In this document: positions 1 to 11,514 of the stretch, piece after piece | How the letters are laid out: every line of letters starts with the position of its first letter | Position numbering within the stretch: the first letter of the stretch is position 1 | Origin: Pyrenochaeta sp. MPI-SDFR-AT-0127 | Taxonomy: Eukaryota; Ascomycota; Dothideomycetes; Pleosporales; Cucurbitariaceae | Assembly (NCBI GenBank): GCA_020747015.1 | Contig: JAGTJM010000065.1 | Coordinates: forward strand, 62,001 to 126,000 | Length of the DNA stretch: 64,000 bases | Reading direction: 5' to 3' | The notes under the pieces: model-generated | Databases searched by the model: none | Told to the model about the DNA's origin: nothing | Seen by the model: only the letters and a program-made list of their open reading frames with translations | Program-made: the position numbers and the translations under genes

Positions 1-125
1 CTAAGATTGCACTTAACATATCCAAGACAATCTCAGATGCCCGTGAACGAGCTTGAGACAATGGATCGAAGGACGGTTGAAGGCTGCGGTACTGATCAGC
101 TACATCTCTTGTCTAGATTATGCAC

Positions 126-570
126 CTACTTTCCCGATCGACCCAACAGGCCCAAAAAGGTGGGCTCAGCTTCCGCATCAGCGTTGGCGACAACCTGCCA
201 ACCCCCGAGTGTGTCGCAGTCTGCGACCGGTGTGGCTTCGATAGACATAGGCTCAACAGTCGCACTTGAATCTCTATTTTGCACGCCTTCTTCACAACTA
301 GGCTGGACTTCTTCCATAGCCTCAGTGCGATCTTTCCTCGCCTTTCGAGCTTTGTGTCGCATTAAGCCCCATTCCTTCAACTTCATACGATAAGCTCTTG
401 TGCTGCCTAGACGTGAGCGCAGTTAATTTACAGATCGAGCACGAATAATCTTACGATGCCCTGAACTTGTACTTGCGTTCCATGAGTGCCCGCACTTCAT
501 CGAGCGGCTTCTTCTGGTTAAAAGAAAGCTCCTTGATCTCCTCCTGGACCACATCCCAGTCTTTGGTCAT
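126..570 (-). CDS. Small Clr5-domain protein (2 exons)
   Basis: Exons 455-570 and 126-402 are joined across a 52-nt intron (GTAAGA..GCAG) and give 130 residues. Residues 1-60 match the fungal Clr5 domain: an initial K-D-W, then LDEVRALMERKYKF, an AS-T-RAYR junction across the splice, and the closing KLKEWG followed by a basic stretch. Clr5 was first described in a fission-yeast silencing factor and in filamentous fungi caps many proteins of unknown role, often as a putative DNA-binding module. The remaining 70 residues are acidic and show no domain. Most family members are longer, so this may be a stripped-down copy or may have a further exon beyond the left edge. The intron was placed by eye. 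Confidence 0.6.
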
Positions 571-1301
571 TTTGAAACCGTTTCGACTTCGAGTCGCTTA
601 ATTGCTCTTGAGGCGCTCGATCTGAACTGATGAGGCTTCGAGTTACACTTTCAGGACCCAGGCTGACGCGAGTTCGAAGCTCCAGTCAACTTGCTCATGC
701 GCTCATCAACGAAAATCCGGGGGCTCAACGGTACTTGAGCATGCGCGAAGGGTAAAGGATATGATTGTATAATCCTGCGATGAACAGTCATGGTACGATC
801 GTGGGGCTCGTTGCTTTATGGGGCAGGCAGAAAGGCTGAGGTTGTGCAAAACCGAGCAGGGGGCCGAACTGATTACGAAAGTGCAATTCATGCTCTAGAC
901 CTAATCTGTGTTAGATCAAGTCCCCCGGTTTTTGCACAACACGAGCCCACAATCCTTAGTGGCTCAGCCGTGTTACCTTCACATTTCCTTCTGCCTTTTT
1001 CACCATGAGATTTTTATTTTCAAATTCCCCAGGGACCTCTGCTGTACGCTTTGATGAAATCGGGACTTGAGAGGTACCCTGTTAGATGAACAACACTTGT
1101 ACAGTACCGAACATAAAATCGCTTATTGACCTGAGGACTAGTTTCGTATGCAAAGTATGCTATTTGAGGTTCTTCACGTCCATGTGTTGCTCAAGAATAA
1201 AGAGCATTATCTTGCATGTGTACCATAACAATGCCAGAGTGCATTAGTGTTCGCGTTCGAGGTCCAGCTATGCACGGCCGAATAGATTCAGTGAACAAAT
1301 G
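571..1301. other. Intergenic, no gene seen
   Basis: This is the upstream side of the Clr5 gene and the downstream side of the next minus-strand gene. Only short overlapping frames without recognisable similarity are present. No repeat or RNA gene was seen. Confidence 0.5.
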
Positions 1302-2228
1302 TCACCAATTTTTAATATCATCTCCACGCTTCTCCTTCCACTCCCTCAGGCCATCTCCATATCGTTTGACAATCTCTCTCTCTTCCTTAAACAGACAATG
1401 CCGGTTGTTCTTGATGATTGATCCCATATACGCTGCCCTCCGGACGTCCTCCTGTTCCCAAAACATCGTTTCTGACTCTTTGCAAGTAAACAGGTATGCG
1501 CCAGTCTTGTGGACAGTATGGCTCTGAGGATCAGTCTTGCATAGATACAGAGGCAAGGATACTCGATACCCTTCTCCGCGTTGCACCAACTTGAACTTGC
1601 CAATAGAGTCAGGGGGGCTGAGGAGAAAGTGGGTCCTGCTTGAGGCAGGAAAGGGTTCACTTTCCTCGAGGATTTGGGCATCATCTATAAGGCCATCGCA
1701 TAATCTCACGGCGGCTATCTTCACCGTTGACAGATTGGGCGCGATCAATGCCAAAGTATTTACAACATGTCCATATAATACAAATTCCGGTTCGAAATTG
1801 GAGCCCTTGATGATAGTGATGGAATGCGCTTTGGCCAAAATTCTCTCTTTCCGCTCCCTTGCCGCAGCAGTTTCGCTGGGTTTGGAGTCGTGCCAGAAAA
1901 TAGGAAATTTGGCAACAAGACTGACACACTCCTTGGAACAGATGTCCCGGTACTCTTCGTACATCTGGAAGTTGACCAATAGGGCAGCGAAATTAGGCAC
2001 CCCTTGTGCCTTGACATTAAGGTTGAAATGCGGTAGAAGGATCCCTCCGGGCGTGGACTTGAACCACCAGACAAAATCGAGATCGTGGGCGAGGTAGCCA
2101 TACACATTGTCGCGTAGCTCACGTGGGAGCTCAAGGAGGCGTGATCTAGATGTTCCGACACGGGTATCGTTGCTAATCCTCGTCGTAACGTGGGGCACGA
2201 GACAAGGCATAGTTGATTTGAGAGTCAT
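1302..2228 (-). CDS. F-box-like fungal family protein, paralogue 1 of 3
   Basis: A single exon encodes 308 residues. After about 30 variable residues it carries LLELPRELRDNVYGYL, the F-box-like opening of a large family of uncharacterised fungal proteins. Further shared landmarks are a LLVNFQMYEEY block, GEGYRVSLP near residue 220 and KTGAYLFTCKE near 245. The same landmarks, in the same order, occur in the two genes at 14.3 and 15.5 kb, so the three are paralogues. F-box proteins recruit substrates to SCF ubiquitin ligases, but no substrate-binding repeat is visible, so a role in ubiquitination is only a guess. An in-frame Met six codons further in is an equally possible start. Confidence 0.7.
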   Translation of the reverse strand: MTLKSTMPCLVPHVTTRISNDTRVGTSRSRLLELPRELRDNVYGYLAHDLDFVWWFKSTPGGILLPHFNLNVKAQGVPNFAALLVNFQMYEEYRDICSKECVSLVAKFPIFWHDSKPSETAAARERKERILAKAHSITIIKGSNFEPEFVLYGHVVNTLALIAPNLSTVKIAAVRLCDGLIDDAQILEESEPFPASSRTHFLLSPPDSIGKFKLVQRGEGYRVSLPLYLCKTDPQSHTVHKTGAYLFTCKESETMFWEQEDVRRAAYMGSIIKNNRHCLFKEEREIVKRYGDGLREWKEKRGDDIKNW

Positions 2229-3055
2229 GAGAGGCTTGGGAATTTCATACTAATGCCCAGGGGATTTTAAATGGTGCGCTGGTCACTTGTAGAAAGATTT
2301 TTGTAGTTGAAATAAAAGTAACACGTCCCTGATGACTCTGAAAATGCATCTATGTAGAGTCAATACGAATGTCACATATTCCAATCAGTATGAGTAACTC
2401 AGGAGGGTCATAGGGCATTAGTGGTTAATTATCGTGATAACTTTACCTTTGAAAACCGGCAAAGTTCTTCGCATACTCAAGGTCTAGGAATACAAGACCC
2501 CCGAGAAAGATGTGCGCAATGGTGAAGTGCTCGAGATAAGTAGCTATCTGTAATCCAGATATTTTCATAATATAGTCTCCACAGCCCTGGCAGGACCTGA
2601 AAGTAGACAATCCATATGTGCACTTCCATTCACGCATCCTTTTTGAAGTTTTCCAGAGGGCACACACCATATATTATAATGTATAGCTATGTCGATGTGA
2701 TACAGTGGAATCCTAGCGATACGGTCATATGCAAAGACATCAGGATCACAGAAGTGTTGCAGCATCTCAGTACAAAAACGTACACAGCTCGATGTGGACG
2801 TGATAAGGAACCTCAGCTGAGAAATTTCAAACAACACGGAAGGCAGTATCAAGAGCACACACGATACTTTCTCTAAAAAAGGGTGTGAAGGGGAAAGAGT
2901 ATTATTCATTCATTTCCCAATAATAGTACAAAAAATGAAGGATCTAAGTGGTATCTCATGTTTGTCGCTAGCCTCCCAGAAAAAGGATCAAAAAACGCCG
3001 GAAGAAAGGTTCTTAAATTAATGACGCCAGAATCGCTGTCCCAATTTTGTTTGAA
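2229..3055. other. Intergenic, AT-rich, no gene seen
   Basis: This lies between two minus-strand genes, so it holds the promoter of the 1.3-kb gene and the 3' flank of the nitrate transporter gene. Short open frames on both strands have no recognisable similarity. Confidence 0.5.
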
Positions 3056-4787
3056 TTACCGGCCTCCAATTTGGCCTTTGGGAATAGGCTTGACCCACAT
3101 GAATGCAGTGTTCATGGCGATGACTATTATGCCCATGAGCCAGAAGACTCGGGAGTAGTTTGTCTTGTTGTAGCGGAAGATGATGGCAAAGACGATGCCA
3201 CCGAGGTTACCAGTAGCGCCGACAAGACCAGAGAGCACACCTTGAAATGATGTTAGCATGCATGGTTATGAAATATGGGTGGTGGGTGGAGCTTACCATT
3301 GGCGTGAGGGTGGATGTGAGGTACAAGGGCAAAGTTGGCACCGTTACCGGCTTCGAGGAAGATGGCCATGACGGCGATGAGACCAATCATCTCGTCTAGC
3401 TTATGGGGGTTGAGCTTGCCGATGATGATGAGGAAGACACCGGACATGACGCCAACAAAGTGGATCCAGAACTTCTTAGCCCAGAGGTTGCCGTTGGTCC
3501 ACTTGTAGATCAAGTCACCGATGAAACCGCCGAGAGGGCGGGTGATGATGTTGAGAAGACCGAACATGGCTGCCCATCGACCAGAGGTTGTTTGGCCAAG
3601 GTAGGGGAAGTTCTTGAGGTAGTAGGCGCCGAGGATAGAGTTGATGGCGAGCTCACCACCAAAGGAGCAGAAGTAGCCGGCGCAGAGCATGAGCGTCTGG
3701 AGCGAGAAGGTGACCCTCATCATCTCCTTGGCTGATGGCTTGGCAATGACTTCGTGCTGGAACTCATCGATAATTTGTACCTCACCGGAAGCGGACTCGA
3801 CGTCGGTTGGGGAGGCTGACCGCTTCTTGTCTTTGTCGTCAGCCGATGAGAAGGATCCAGTGTTATCCGTTGGCTTATCAGCGAGACCACCAATTGTCGA
3901 GACCACGGCAGTGTGAGTGCGACCAGTAGGGACAGCAACACCCCGCTCTGACCACTTGCCGGTTGGGGTGTCTTCAGTGAGAAAGAGCAGGCCAACCGCG
4001 ACAGAGGTAATGAGGATGAAGGGGACAATGAAAGACACTCTCCAGGCAACGTGCGAGGACATGCCACGGTCCTTCTTCAAAGAGTCGTAGATGGCAGGCA
4101 TGACGAAGCTTGCAAGGTTAGCCACAGTCCAACAGAAGAGTAAAGCAAGCTTACTAAGTGATACCGCCTCCCGAGTTGCCCCAGCCTCCGACCAGGGCGT
4201 TGGCAGTTCCGACAACATTCTTGTCGTAGAAGCCAGTCGTCCAAACCTGGCAAGGAACAAAAGTGCCGCCAAGGATACCGACGAAGAATCGGATAAAGTA
4301 CAGACCCATGGCGTTATTTGCAGTGCCAGCGAGGGCGGTTGGGATGGCGCCCAAGAAGAGCAGAGCCGCAAAGGTCTTGCGTGGGCCGATGTGGTCGCAC
4401 ATTGGTCCGGCGATACAGCGGACTAGCAGTGTGGCGGTGAGCGCAATAATGTTGGAGTTTGCGATTTCATTTTGGGAAAGATGCATGTCGGCCTTGATAC
4501 TCTTACTTAGCTGTAGGGCAGTTAGTCACAAACTCAAGGTGTGTGGAGATGCAGTGAGCCATACCAGAGGCGGAAACGCGTACCTGAATATTGTAAGCGA
4601 CTGTGGGGATGAGTGTGTGTGGAGCAGGGACTTACCATGACCAGAAGGCGATAAAGAAGCCCAGGTAGGAGAAGAAGAAGACTCGGCCATATTTGTCGAC
4701 TGGGTTGAAGATGGGGATCGATCTCGCCTTCTTGTTGTAGGGGTTGACCTCTGGGGCGGCCCAGAGCATATTGAATGAGAAACCCAT
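3056..4787 (-). CDS. nrtA: High-affinity nitrate transporter, NRT2/NrtA (CrnA) type
   Basis: Five exons (4636-4787, 4565-4583, 4155-4510, 3297-4108, 3056-3240) give 507 residues, the usual length of fungal NrtA. The protein is an MFS plasma-membrane nitrate/nitrite-proton symporter. The N-terminus has the family's APEVNPYNKKA and NPVDKYGRVFFFSYLGF. The two nitrate-signature Gly-rich blocks are intact: GGWGNSGGGITYFVMPAIYD, and EAGNGANFALVPHIHPHANG in the second half. A long hydrophilic loop (about residues 230-290), including a Ser/Asp-rich run, separates the two six-helix halves as in other fungal members. Exon 2 is only 19 nt long and encodes the conserved YAFPPL turn; without it the frame breaks. 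No nitrate or nitrite reductase gene lies nearby, unlike the Aspergillus cluster. Confidence 0.95.
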
Positions 4788-4902
4788 TGTGAAACCTGGG
4801 GTAGGCTTGAAGGGCAAATCTGCTGTGTGAAGGACCAAGGGTGTTCTGCAGAGCCTGGTTGACACGAAAGAGGAAGTTGGCTGCTTGTTGCTTGCTGCTT
4901 GC

Positions 4903-5409
4903 TGATAAGGACTGGAAACGCAGCCAGAGGTTATATACAGGCCTTCCGAGAGCCAAAATTGGTACTTCCGCGGTATAGCCTGGACGCGGATAAAGGGCAT
5001 ATCGCTCCCCAGGCCAAGTGCGATCAGTGTCTCCCGAGCCTGGATACGGCAATGTTGGCGCTTTCGTTATCTGGTGGGCGTCGCAGCACATGCAGAACCG
5101 CGAGTGTGGAGCATCAGCTCTACCGACCTCAACCGCAAGGGGCCTCCGATCAGCTCCGCTGGCGCAGGTCTGGTCTCCACCGCGGATGGTAGCAAATCAC
5201 AGCGCATGATTGTCAGCTTGAAGTGCCCAAGGAGCGGCGCAACGTTTGTGCGCAGCGTCGTGGTTCGCTGCGGTGAAGCCTGACGTGGGATAGTGGGGGC
5301 CGGGAAAGGCGTTCTCTTATCTCTTGGCGCTGGCAGGCGAGACTAGGGGCTCTGTAGTTGACCCCAACAAGGATCCCTTATCAGAACCGAGATAGACAGC
5401 CAGAGATAA
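4903..5409. promoter_or_regulatory. GATA-site cluster upstream of the nitrate transporter
   Basis: Five HGATAR sites, counting both strands, lie upstream of the start codon: 4903-4908, 5316-5321, 5378-5383, 5390-5395 and 5404-5409. AreA/Nit2 GATA factors activate nitrate genes through such paired sites under nitrogen limitation. The four sites between 5316 and 5409 are tightly packed. I found no exact NirA octamer (CTCCGHGG), only near misses. Function is inferred from position. Confidence 0.5.
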
Positions 5410-6671
5410 TATGAAACTCTGCTTTTCCGCGGTCGTCCTGACAATTCGACTGTGTCGCCCTAATCTCTCGCTTTTGGTCTGTTCCTGTTCCTGGCCCTGC
5501 ACAGCCGTCCCTGCCCCGTGGCGCCGCCAACCCAGCGCGCCGACTGTCCCGAGTTTAATTGCAGCCGCAATCAATACAAACGTCTAGATGGCGATTCGAC
5601 GTTTGCTTTTTGTCGTCGGAGGCCCAGGCTGATCGTCGGGCAACGGGTTGTGGGCGAACGCCACGTGCTGAGCGTCGGTCGACGTCTGTCCGATAAGCAC
5701 TGTACCAGCACCAAGCAACCAAGCAACCAAGCAAACGGTAATTGTTACAAAAGCCCTTACAATCTCGACCTTGGACTCTGGATCCTATCTGCACGTGTCG
5801 ATCAGTTGCCTGTCCCAAAGGAGATTGCTGGTGAGACGGCCTCTAGGCCAATCAGGGACAGCGACACTGCCTTATCTCGCATGACAGTGACCCCGTCCGG
5901 ACACAGAGCACCTTGCATACCGCACAAAACCAACACTGCAATTTTGTTCTGGAAAGGTATTTCATAATGCTCAGCGCTCGTCGAGCTATCGCGAGCTGGG
6001 AGGTGTGTCTCGTTCGATCCTCACCCCTTCGTGGCTGCTCTCACGGCATCGTGCAGCGTGGAACAAGCATAGCATACCTCCGATAGATACGGCCACATGT
6101 CCCGCGGTGATACTCCAATGTGGCTGTCCAAGATTGGCGTCGCTCCTGAGCCCAACTAGTGCCAGACATGTGAGCGTGGGTATGTAGCGACGTCGGAGGA
6201 TTCATCCCCGGAGAAAGGCAAAACAACGACTTGACTGTAGCACACTGTTAGTATAGAGAAGAATTTTCCCCTGGTCTCAGCTCTTTGACTCCACCAGGCA
6301 CCAAAGGCCCACATTGTGGATGTTCGTGCTTGACGGTACGAAGCGCAGAACCTCAACCAGAGCTACAATGACATAGGTTGCAGATCAGGTAGGGTTGCCA
6401 GGACTGTTACTGCCCTGCCTGACATTATCATTGTCTCATTGTGTTCTTCGTCTTCATCTAGCCCCGCTTTTCTTCGTCTGCCTGATATCAGCCCAGTCGA
6501 CGTGGCGATGTCGGAAGTCAACCGGAGAAACAAGTTGTTGTCGTGGGTATCGGTGCGCGACCACCTCAGCATTATCAGCTCTGCAAGGCGCTGAGGCTAA
6601 AGCGTTCTTCGAACAAGGAGTGCCCAATATCAGAAGGGCGAAACCGGCCCGAACTGCTTGGTGTTGAGGAG
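5410..6671. other. Intergenic, no gene seen
   Basis: This is the distal promoter of the nitrate transporter plus the 3' flank of the PAQR gene. It contains a short run of three CAAGCAAC-like units near 5714-5737 and otherwise only unrecognised short frames. Confidence 0.5.
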
Positions 6672-7930
6672 TCATCGCCGACCACAGACTGCCACAGGCT
6701 CCGAAATCTGGTCGGTAGGGTCATGCCATAATTTGAATGCTTTCAGTATACCTACGCCGTAGCAGACAGCACCACACACGACCGACATATGCATGAGCTG
6801 GTGGCTCGATCCGAGAATATCGAAACGTCGCGGATACCATCTCTCTGGGATTCTCGCAGCGTACAGCATGGCCCCAGTGCCATGGCAGGCACCTAGTCCT
6901 AGGTAATACTTGAAGCTCATTCTGCGATCATGCTCTGCCAGACCGTGAAGACCGATACCATGGATGATGGGAAGGAACGACGACAGGCCGAGCAGCAAGT
7001 ACACCACCGTCCTCACTCTGCGTCCCGTCCTCCCGCTAAAAGCCGAATGCAACGTCGCGACGGCGCAGAGAGCAGCACAGAGAGTGGCAATGGTAGAGTA
7101 CATGCGCTCCAACGCAGGTTCGCAGCGAAATCCGAAATGCGTACTAGCAACTGTGGTCCCCCAGAGTGGAATGACGATGCCCAGATAATCGAAGCGACAA
7201 GTCAACATGCGCACATACTCGCTATGGTCCAGGAAGGTGTGATACCTTTACGTCTCGTCAGCCCAGCTCCTGCGTCGCAACAAGATGGAAGAACTTACAT
7301 GAAGGATAACACAAAGCACGCAATGACGGAGGAATAGTAGGTAAGAATGGCGAATACATCTGCATCTGTATTCTCATCTCCATTGCTATACGAGGCAAGA
7401 TACAAAGCAGAAGCCGTAGTCATGAAAGCGAGCGCACCTACACCATGAGACCATATATTAACCGATTCATTGTGTACGCAGAGGGTACTTTTCAGCGCCT
7501 CTCTGAACGAAGGCTGTGCGCGACTATTGAAACATTAGTCTCTGATTCCTCGTATGAGGTATACCATGAGGAAGAAGGACTCACCGGTGGCTAGTAAGTA
7601 TATACTCATTATCCTGCTGCCATGCGACTATATGGACTACTCAGCACCCGCCAACACAGACGAAACAAGACCAAATCAAGACGCAAACTCACACAATTCG
7701 TCCCACCCCAACAGCCTCTCTTCACGTACCGTTACACCCTTCTCTTCGCCCACAGCCCACCTGCTCTGCCCAAACACACCCGCACCGTCAAGGCCGTGCT
7801 GCGCGCTCGATTTCCCCGCAACGCTGTGAGGGTGGAGAAGTAGCGATGTAGGTCCGTGCGCGCTCTTGGGCGTGCCTTTTTCCGCGGGCGCAGGGACGGG
7901 GCGCGAACCGGCTTGGCGGGCTGATGTCAT
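6672..7930 (-). CDS. PAQR / hemolysin III-type membrane receptor (Izh family)
   Basis: Four exons (7693-7930, 7585-7627, 7299-7523, 6672-7245) give 359 residues. The soluble N-terminus ends in WDELFAWQQDNEYILTSHR, the usual PAQR lead-in. HNESVNIWSH opens the seven-helix core, and FDYLGIVIPLWGTT and the closing FDILGSSHQLMH supply the conserved Asp and His residues that bind zinc in AdipoR/PAQR proteins. Fungal Izh proteins influence zinc and sterol homeostasis and have a ceramidase-like fold. The first 80 residues are Pro/Ala/Gly-rich and specific to this protein. Exon 2 is only 43 nt. The models were confirmed by phase and by motif continuity across all three junctions. Confidence 0.9.
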
Positions 7931-9272
7931 TGTTTGTTGCTACACACGTACACGTACACATACACCTAGCAGTCGAGGAGAGTTGATAAATGGGGCACAA
8001 AAATTAAAGAGAATAAGGGGGATAGGGTGATGGAAAGGAGAGATGGGAAGTATTTCCACTGCAGGAATGTACAATGTATGTACTGGTTGCCTTTTACCAA
8101 GCAGTGCACTGTAGTATCCAAGAAAGAATAAGTTTGTTCTTTTTATATTCGCATGTTACACACTTTTCAGCTATACAAGTAACACGCAAGTAATACATAT
8201 ACCAATCCTCCTTTCCACCACGGTAAGAATAACCCGCCTCAAAACGCCCATATGTAACGCAGACTTGAAAACAAGATGATCCGCGCGAGGATACTCGGTC
8301 AAGTCCTCCACGCCACTCTATACTCACCGAGACACATCAGACCCCGAGACAAAACGAGTCGCCCTAAAAGAGATGCACGAGGAAAAGAAAAGAAAAGAGA
8401 GAACGATACAGAAATAGGTAGCTAATGTAGCCACTGAAGCACAGTGAAACCGCTTTCTTTTCAAGGAGGAAAAATAGGGCAATGTGATACGTCCATCACA
8501 GCAAGTCTACGCGAGCATGGGCACAAGCAGTACATGTTTCATTTGACCATTCAGCGTGCGTGCGTGGGTTGTGAGATTAGCCTAGAGGGATCTGGGCCCA
8601 AGGGCCTGGTTATATCGAGATCTGCATTCCTAGGGGCTTTTTTTTTGCCGATCTTGGGTTCAGGCGGAGAGAAAATGGGATGGGAAGATCAAAGACAAGG
8701 CTGTACTGCATGTACTGAACAGTGGTGAAAAAAAAACCGGATAAAACGCGTGTCAAAGCTATCTCATGGCTTGAATTGCTTGCTCGTCACCAAATCGGTT
8801 TTTTTAGTACACGTCGAACACATGCATAATCTGGGCTTGTGCTCTTTCCCATTCAGATCCAGACTATTCCGCCAAACACCACAGTTGGTCTCTTGTCAGG
8901 TCCACCAACATGTGCACAAACGACGTGGCAGCGCTTCACAGTGAAGATGAGCTTCACGGTAACCCCCATATGCGCCATGGAAACAATTCGACAACGGTAG
9001 CGTACCAAAAAGCAAGCCAAGGACTGCGGTAGTAATGATGATGATGGAGACAAGTCAAGGAAAGAAGTACATGGGGCGCAATAGGTGCATGGCCATTGTT
9101 GCGTAGACGGGAATTGCACAGGACAAGGAGACATGTGGCAAGCTGGCGCGGACCTCAACGGGCGCAACGTAACCGACAAGACGTTGACCGGGATGCCGTG
9201 CCTGTGCTCTTGTTGGAGAGGGGTAGAGGCAGTCGTATGAAATGGGACGGGCCCCTATGGAGCAAAGCATAT
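7931..9272. other. Intergenic, promoter of the PAQR gene and 3' flank of PKA
   Basis: No credible coding exon is present. There are T-rich and A-rich runs (for example near 8640 and 8729) typical of untranslated DNA. Confidence 0.5.
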
Positions 9273-10719
9273 CTAGAAGTCGGGAAACAGGTGTCCGTGA
9301 CTATTAGGACACGTCAGAATGTGATCTACGGTGTAAGGAGGACTCTGCACGCACGGGTCATCGCCTGCCTGACCGTATGCCTCGGTTTCCTCTGGATACT
9401 TATCAAACTGGCTGGCATCACCAACGCCAGCGCGGACAGGGGGCACGTATGGCGCGTCAATGTCCTTTTTCTGTAGCCTGTCCCAGGTGACCTCTGCGAA
9501 CCATGGGTGGTTCATGACGTCCTTGCTTCCTCCGTGAAGATTGCCGAGTCGCTTGGTGAGATCGGGCGTAATGAGCTTCTGCAGCAGATCGTGTGCGTCG
9601 GGGTGGATGTATGGCGGGTACTTGACCCTCGACTTGAGGATGTTTTCGTAAATCTTCATGGGCGAGCCTCCGTCCCAGAATGGCGTGAAGCCGCAGAGCA
9701 TTTCAAAGATGAGGATGCCAAGAGACCACCTTGTTGTCGTCAGCACAAGCTCATCATTGGACGAGTAGAAGAGATGGAAAAAAACTTAAAAAAAAAAAAA
9801 AAACTCACCAATCAACTGACTTGTTGTAGCCCTTTGACGCGACTACTTCGGGGGCTAGGTAGTCTGGGGTGCCGCAGAGGGTCCATGTAATGTCTGGGAC
9901 TTCTTTGGCAAAGCCAAAATCTGTGATTTTCAGGTGGCCGTGGCGGTCGAGGAGCAGGTTTTCGGGCTTCAGATCGCGGTAGATGATGTTGTGCGAGTGC
10001 AGGTAGTCGAGGGCGAGGGTGACTTCGGCGGCATAGAACTTTGCGACGGGATTGGGGAAGCGCTGCGACTTGCGCAGCAGGCTGAAGAGCTCGCCGCCTT
10101 CTACAAAGTCCATGACCATGTAGAGGTTCTTGGAGTCCTGGAAGGTGCCCCAGAGGGTAATGAGAAACGGGTGCTTGACCTGCTGCAGCATGCGGCGCTC
10201 GTCGTTTGTGTGCTCGACCTGCTTCATCTTGACAACCTGGGCCTTTTTCAGCACCTTTACGGCGTAGAAGCGCTGGTTGTGCTTGGACTGGACGAGGTGG
10301 ACGCGGCCAAAGCTGCCGGTGCCGAGGGTGCGCTGGATGGTGAAGTCGGTCAGCGAGTACTTGCCCTTTGTGGTGCGGGCCTGGTTGAGGGGCTGCGTCT
10401 GGAACTGGACGGCGCCATTCTTGGCCGGGGCGTTGTTTGGGTGTATGAGGTTCTGTATGCTGGCCACGTTGGACGACGGGGCGGCGACGGGGTTCATCGA
10501 GTCTGCGGGCTTTGCAGGGGCTTGCAGGGGCTGCGAGTGCGCGTTGAGGGCCGAGTCGTTGGTCTTGGTCTTGTGCAGGTGGAAGGAGCCCGACTTGCGC
10601 GACGTGGTTGGCGTGAGGGGCGAGCCCGTGTCTTTGATGGGCGAGGTCGGCGAGTCGAGGTCCTTTGAGCCCGTCGAGTCCTTCGTCCGCTTCTTCTTGA
10701 GGAATCCGAGGGTAGGCAT
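9273..10719 (-). CDS. pkaC1: cAMP-dependent protein kinase catalytic subunit
   Basis: Exons 9809-10719, 9355-9729 and 9273-9300 give 437 residues. A low-complexity N-terminal extension of about 120 residues, rich in Ser/Thr/Pro/Gln, precedes the AGC kinase domain. Visible motifs are the Gly loop GTGSFGRV, the AVKVLKK lysine, YRDLKPEN (catalytic Asp), DFGFAKEV, the activation loop WTLCGTPDYLAPE with the phosphorylatable Thr, and the C-terminal hydrophobic motif FPDF. The last intron (9301-9354, 54 nt) is divisible by three and contains no stop, so retention would insert 18 residues just before the FPDF tail. The first intron carries a long poly-T run. It is the effector of cAMP signalling in growth, development and virulence of fungi. 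Confidence 0.95.
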
Positions 10720-11514
10720 AGGAGCGGCGGTGGAGGGAGGAATGCGGGCCTGCCCTTGGCTGTGCCTGGCTGGCTGGCTGGCGGGCGGGCGGGGCGGGCT
10801 GGCAGGGCCTGGGGAGAGGAGGAGGAGCGAGCAGGCGGGCAGCGGGCGGCACAGAGGAATGCGCGGGGGTCAATGGACGGCTGGACGGCGCAGACAGCAG
10901 CAATTGATGCAGATGCAGGCGGCAATGGGGGGCAGCGTGTGTGCGGCGAGGGCGGCGGGCGAGGGCGAGGAGAGCGCGCGCGCGAGGGACAGAGAGAGAG
11001 AGAGGTGGTAGCGAGAGAAGCAGAGGTGAGGGGGTGGTTGGCGCTGCTGGGGGGAAAAGACGGGGACGGTGGTTGAGGCTCAGGCTGGCGGGGAAGCTCC
11101 AGACTGCCACCACCAACCCACCACCAACCCACCACCAGCCAGTTCATCGCCAGCAGTCCTCACACAGGCACGGCGACGCTTCATCTTCTGTGCCGCTATA
11201 TTCAATTGCACGTCAATCATAACAGCTCATGATGATCCGCCCGCCTGCGCCCATGCTGCCCATGCTGCTGGCGCATCGCTGCTGGGGGTTGCGTCATGGC
11301 GCTTCCCACCAGGGCGAGCTCAGTGCCGAATCGTGGGGCGCCTTGTCCAGCCAGTTCTCGCCCAGTGGCCCTGCAGCTGCGAGGGCAATTAATCGTACAA
11401 GAAACAATCCAGAAAACACCGCCTTATGCACACGAGACGCAGAGAGGCTCATCATCTCTGCGTCTCGGCCAGTCGTGACAAAAATACATGAACCCCCCCG
11501 AATGCACAATTCCC
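10720..11514. other. GC-rich, low-complexity leader and promoter of the PKA gene
   Basis: The sequence upstream of the kinase start is strongly strand-biased: pyrimidine-rich on the coding strand, with a (CT)n run at 10991-11004, a CG-alternating run just before it, and CCACCAAC-type repeats at 11109-11140. Long frames here are compositional artefacts. The stretch also includes the 3' flank of the GT8-like gene. Confidence 0.5.

Noticed and set aside
7..393. 128-codon plus-strand frame at the left edge
   Set aside because: It is antisense to the Clr5-domain gene, whose domain and intron are convincing.
9812..11147. Very long overlapping open frames on both strands across the PKA gene and its leader
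   Set aside because: They are compositional shadows of the kinase exon and the pyrimidine-biased GC-rich leader, with Pro/Arg-rich low-complexity products.
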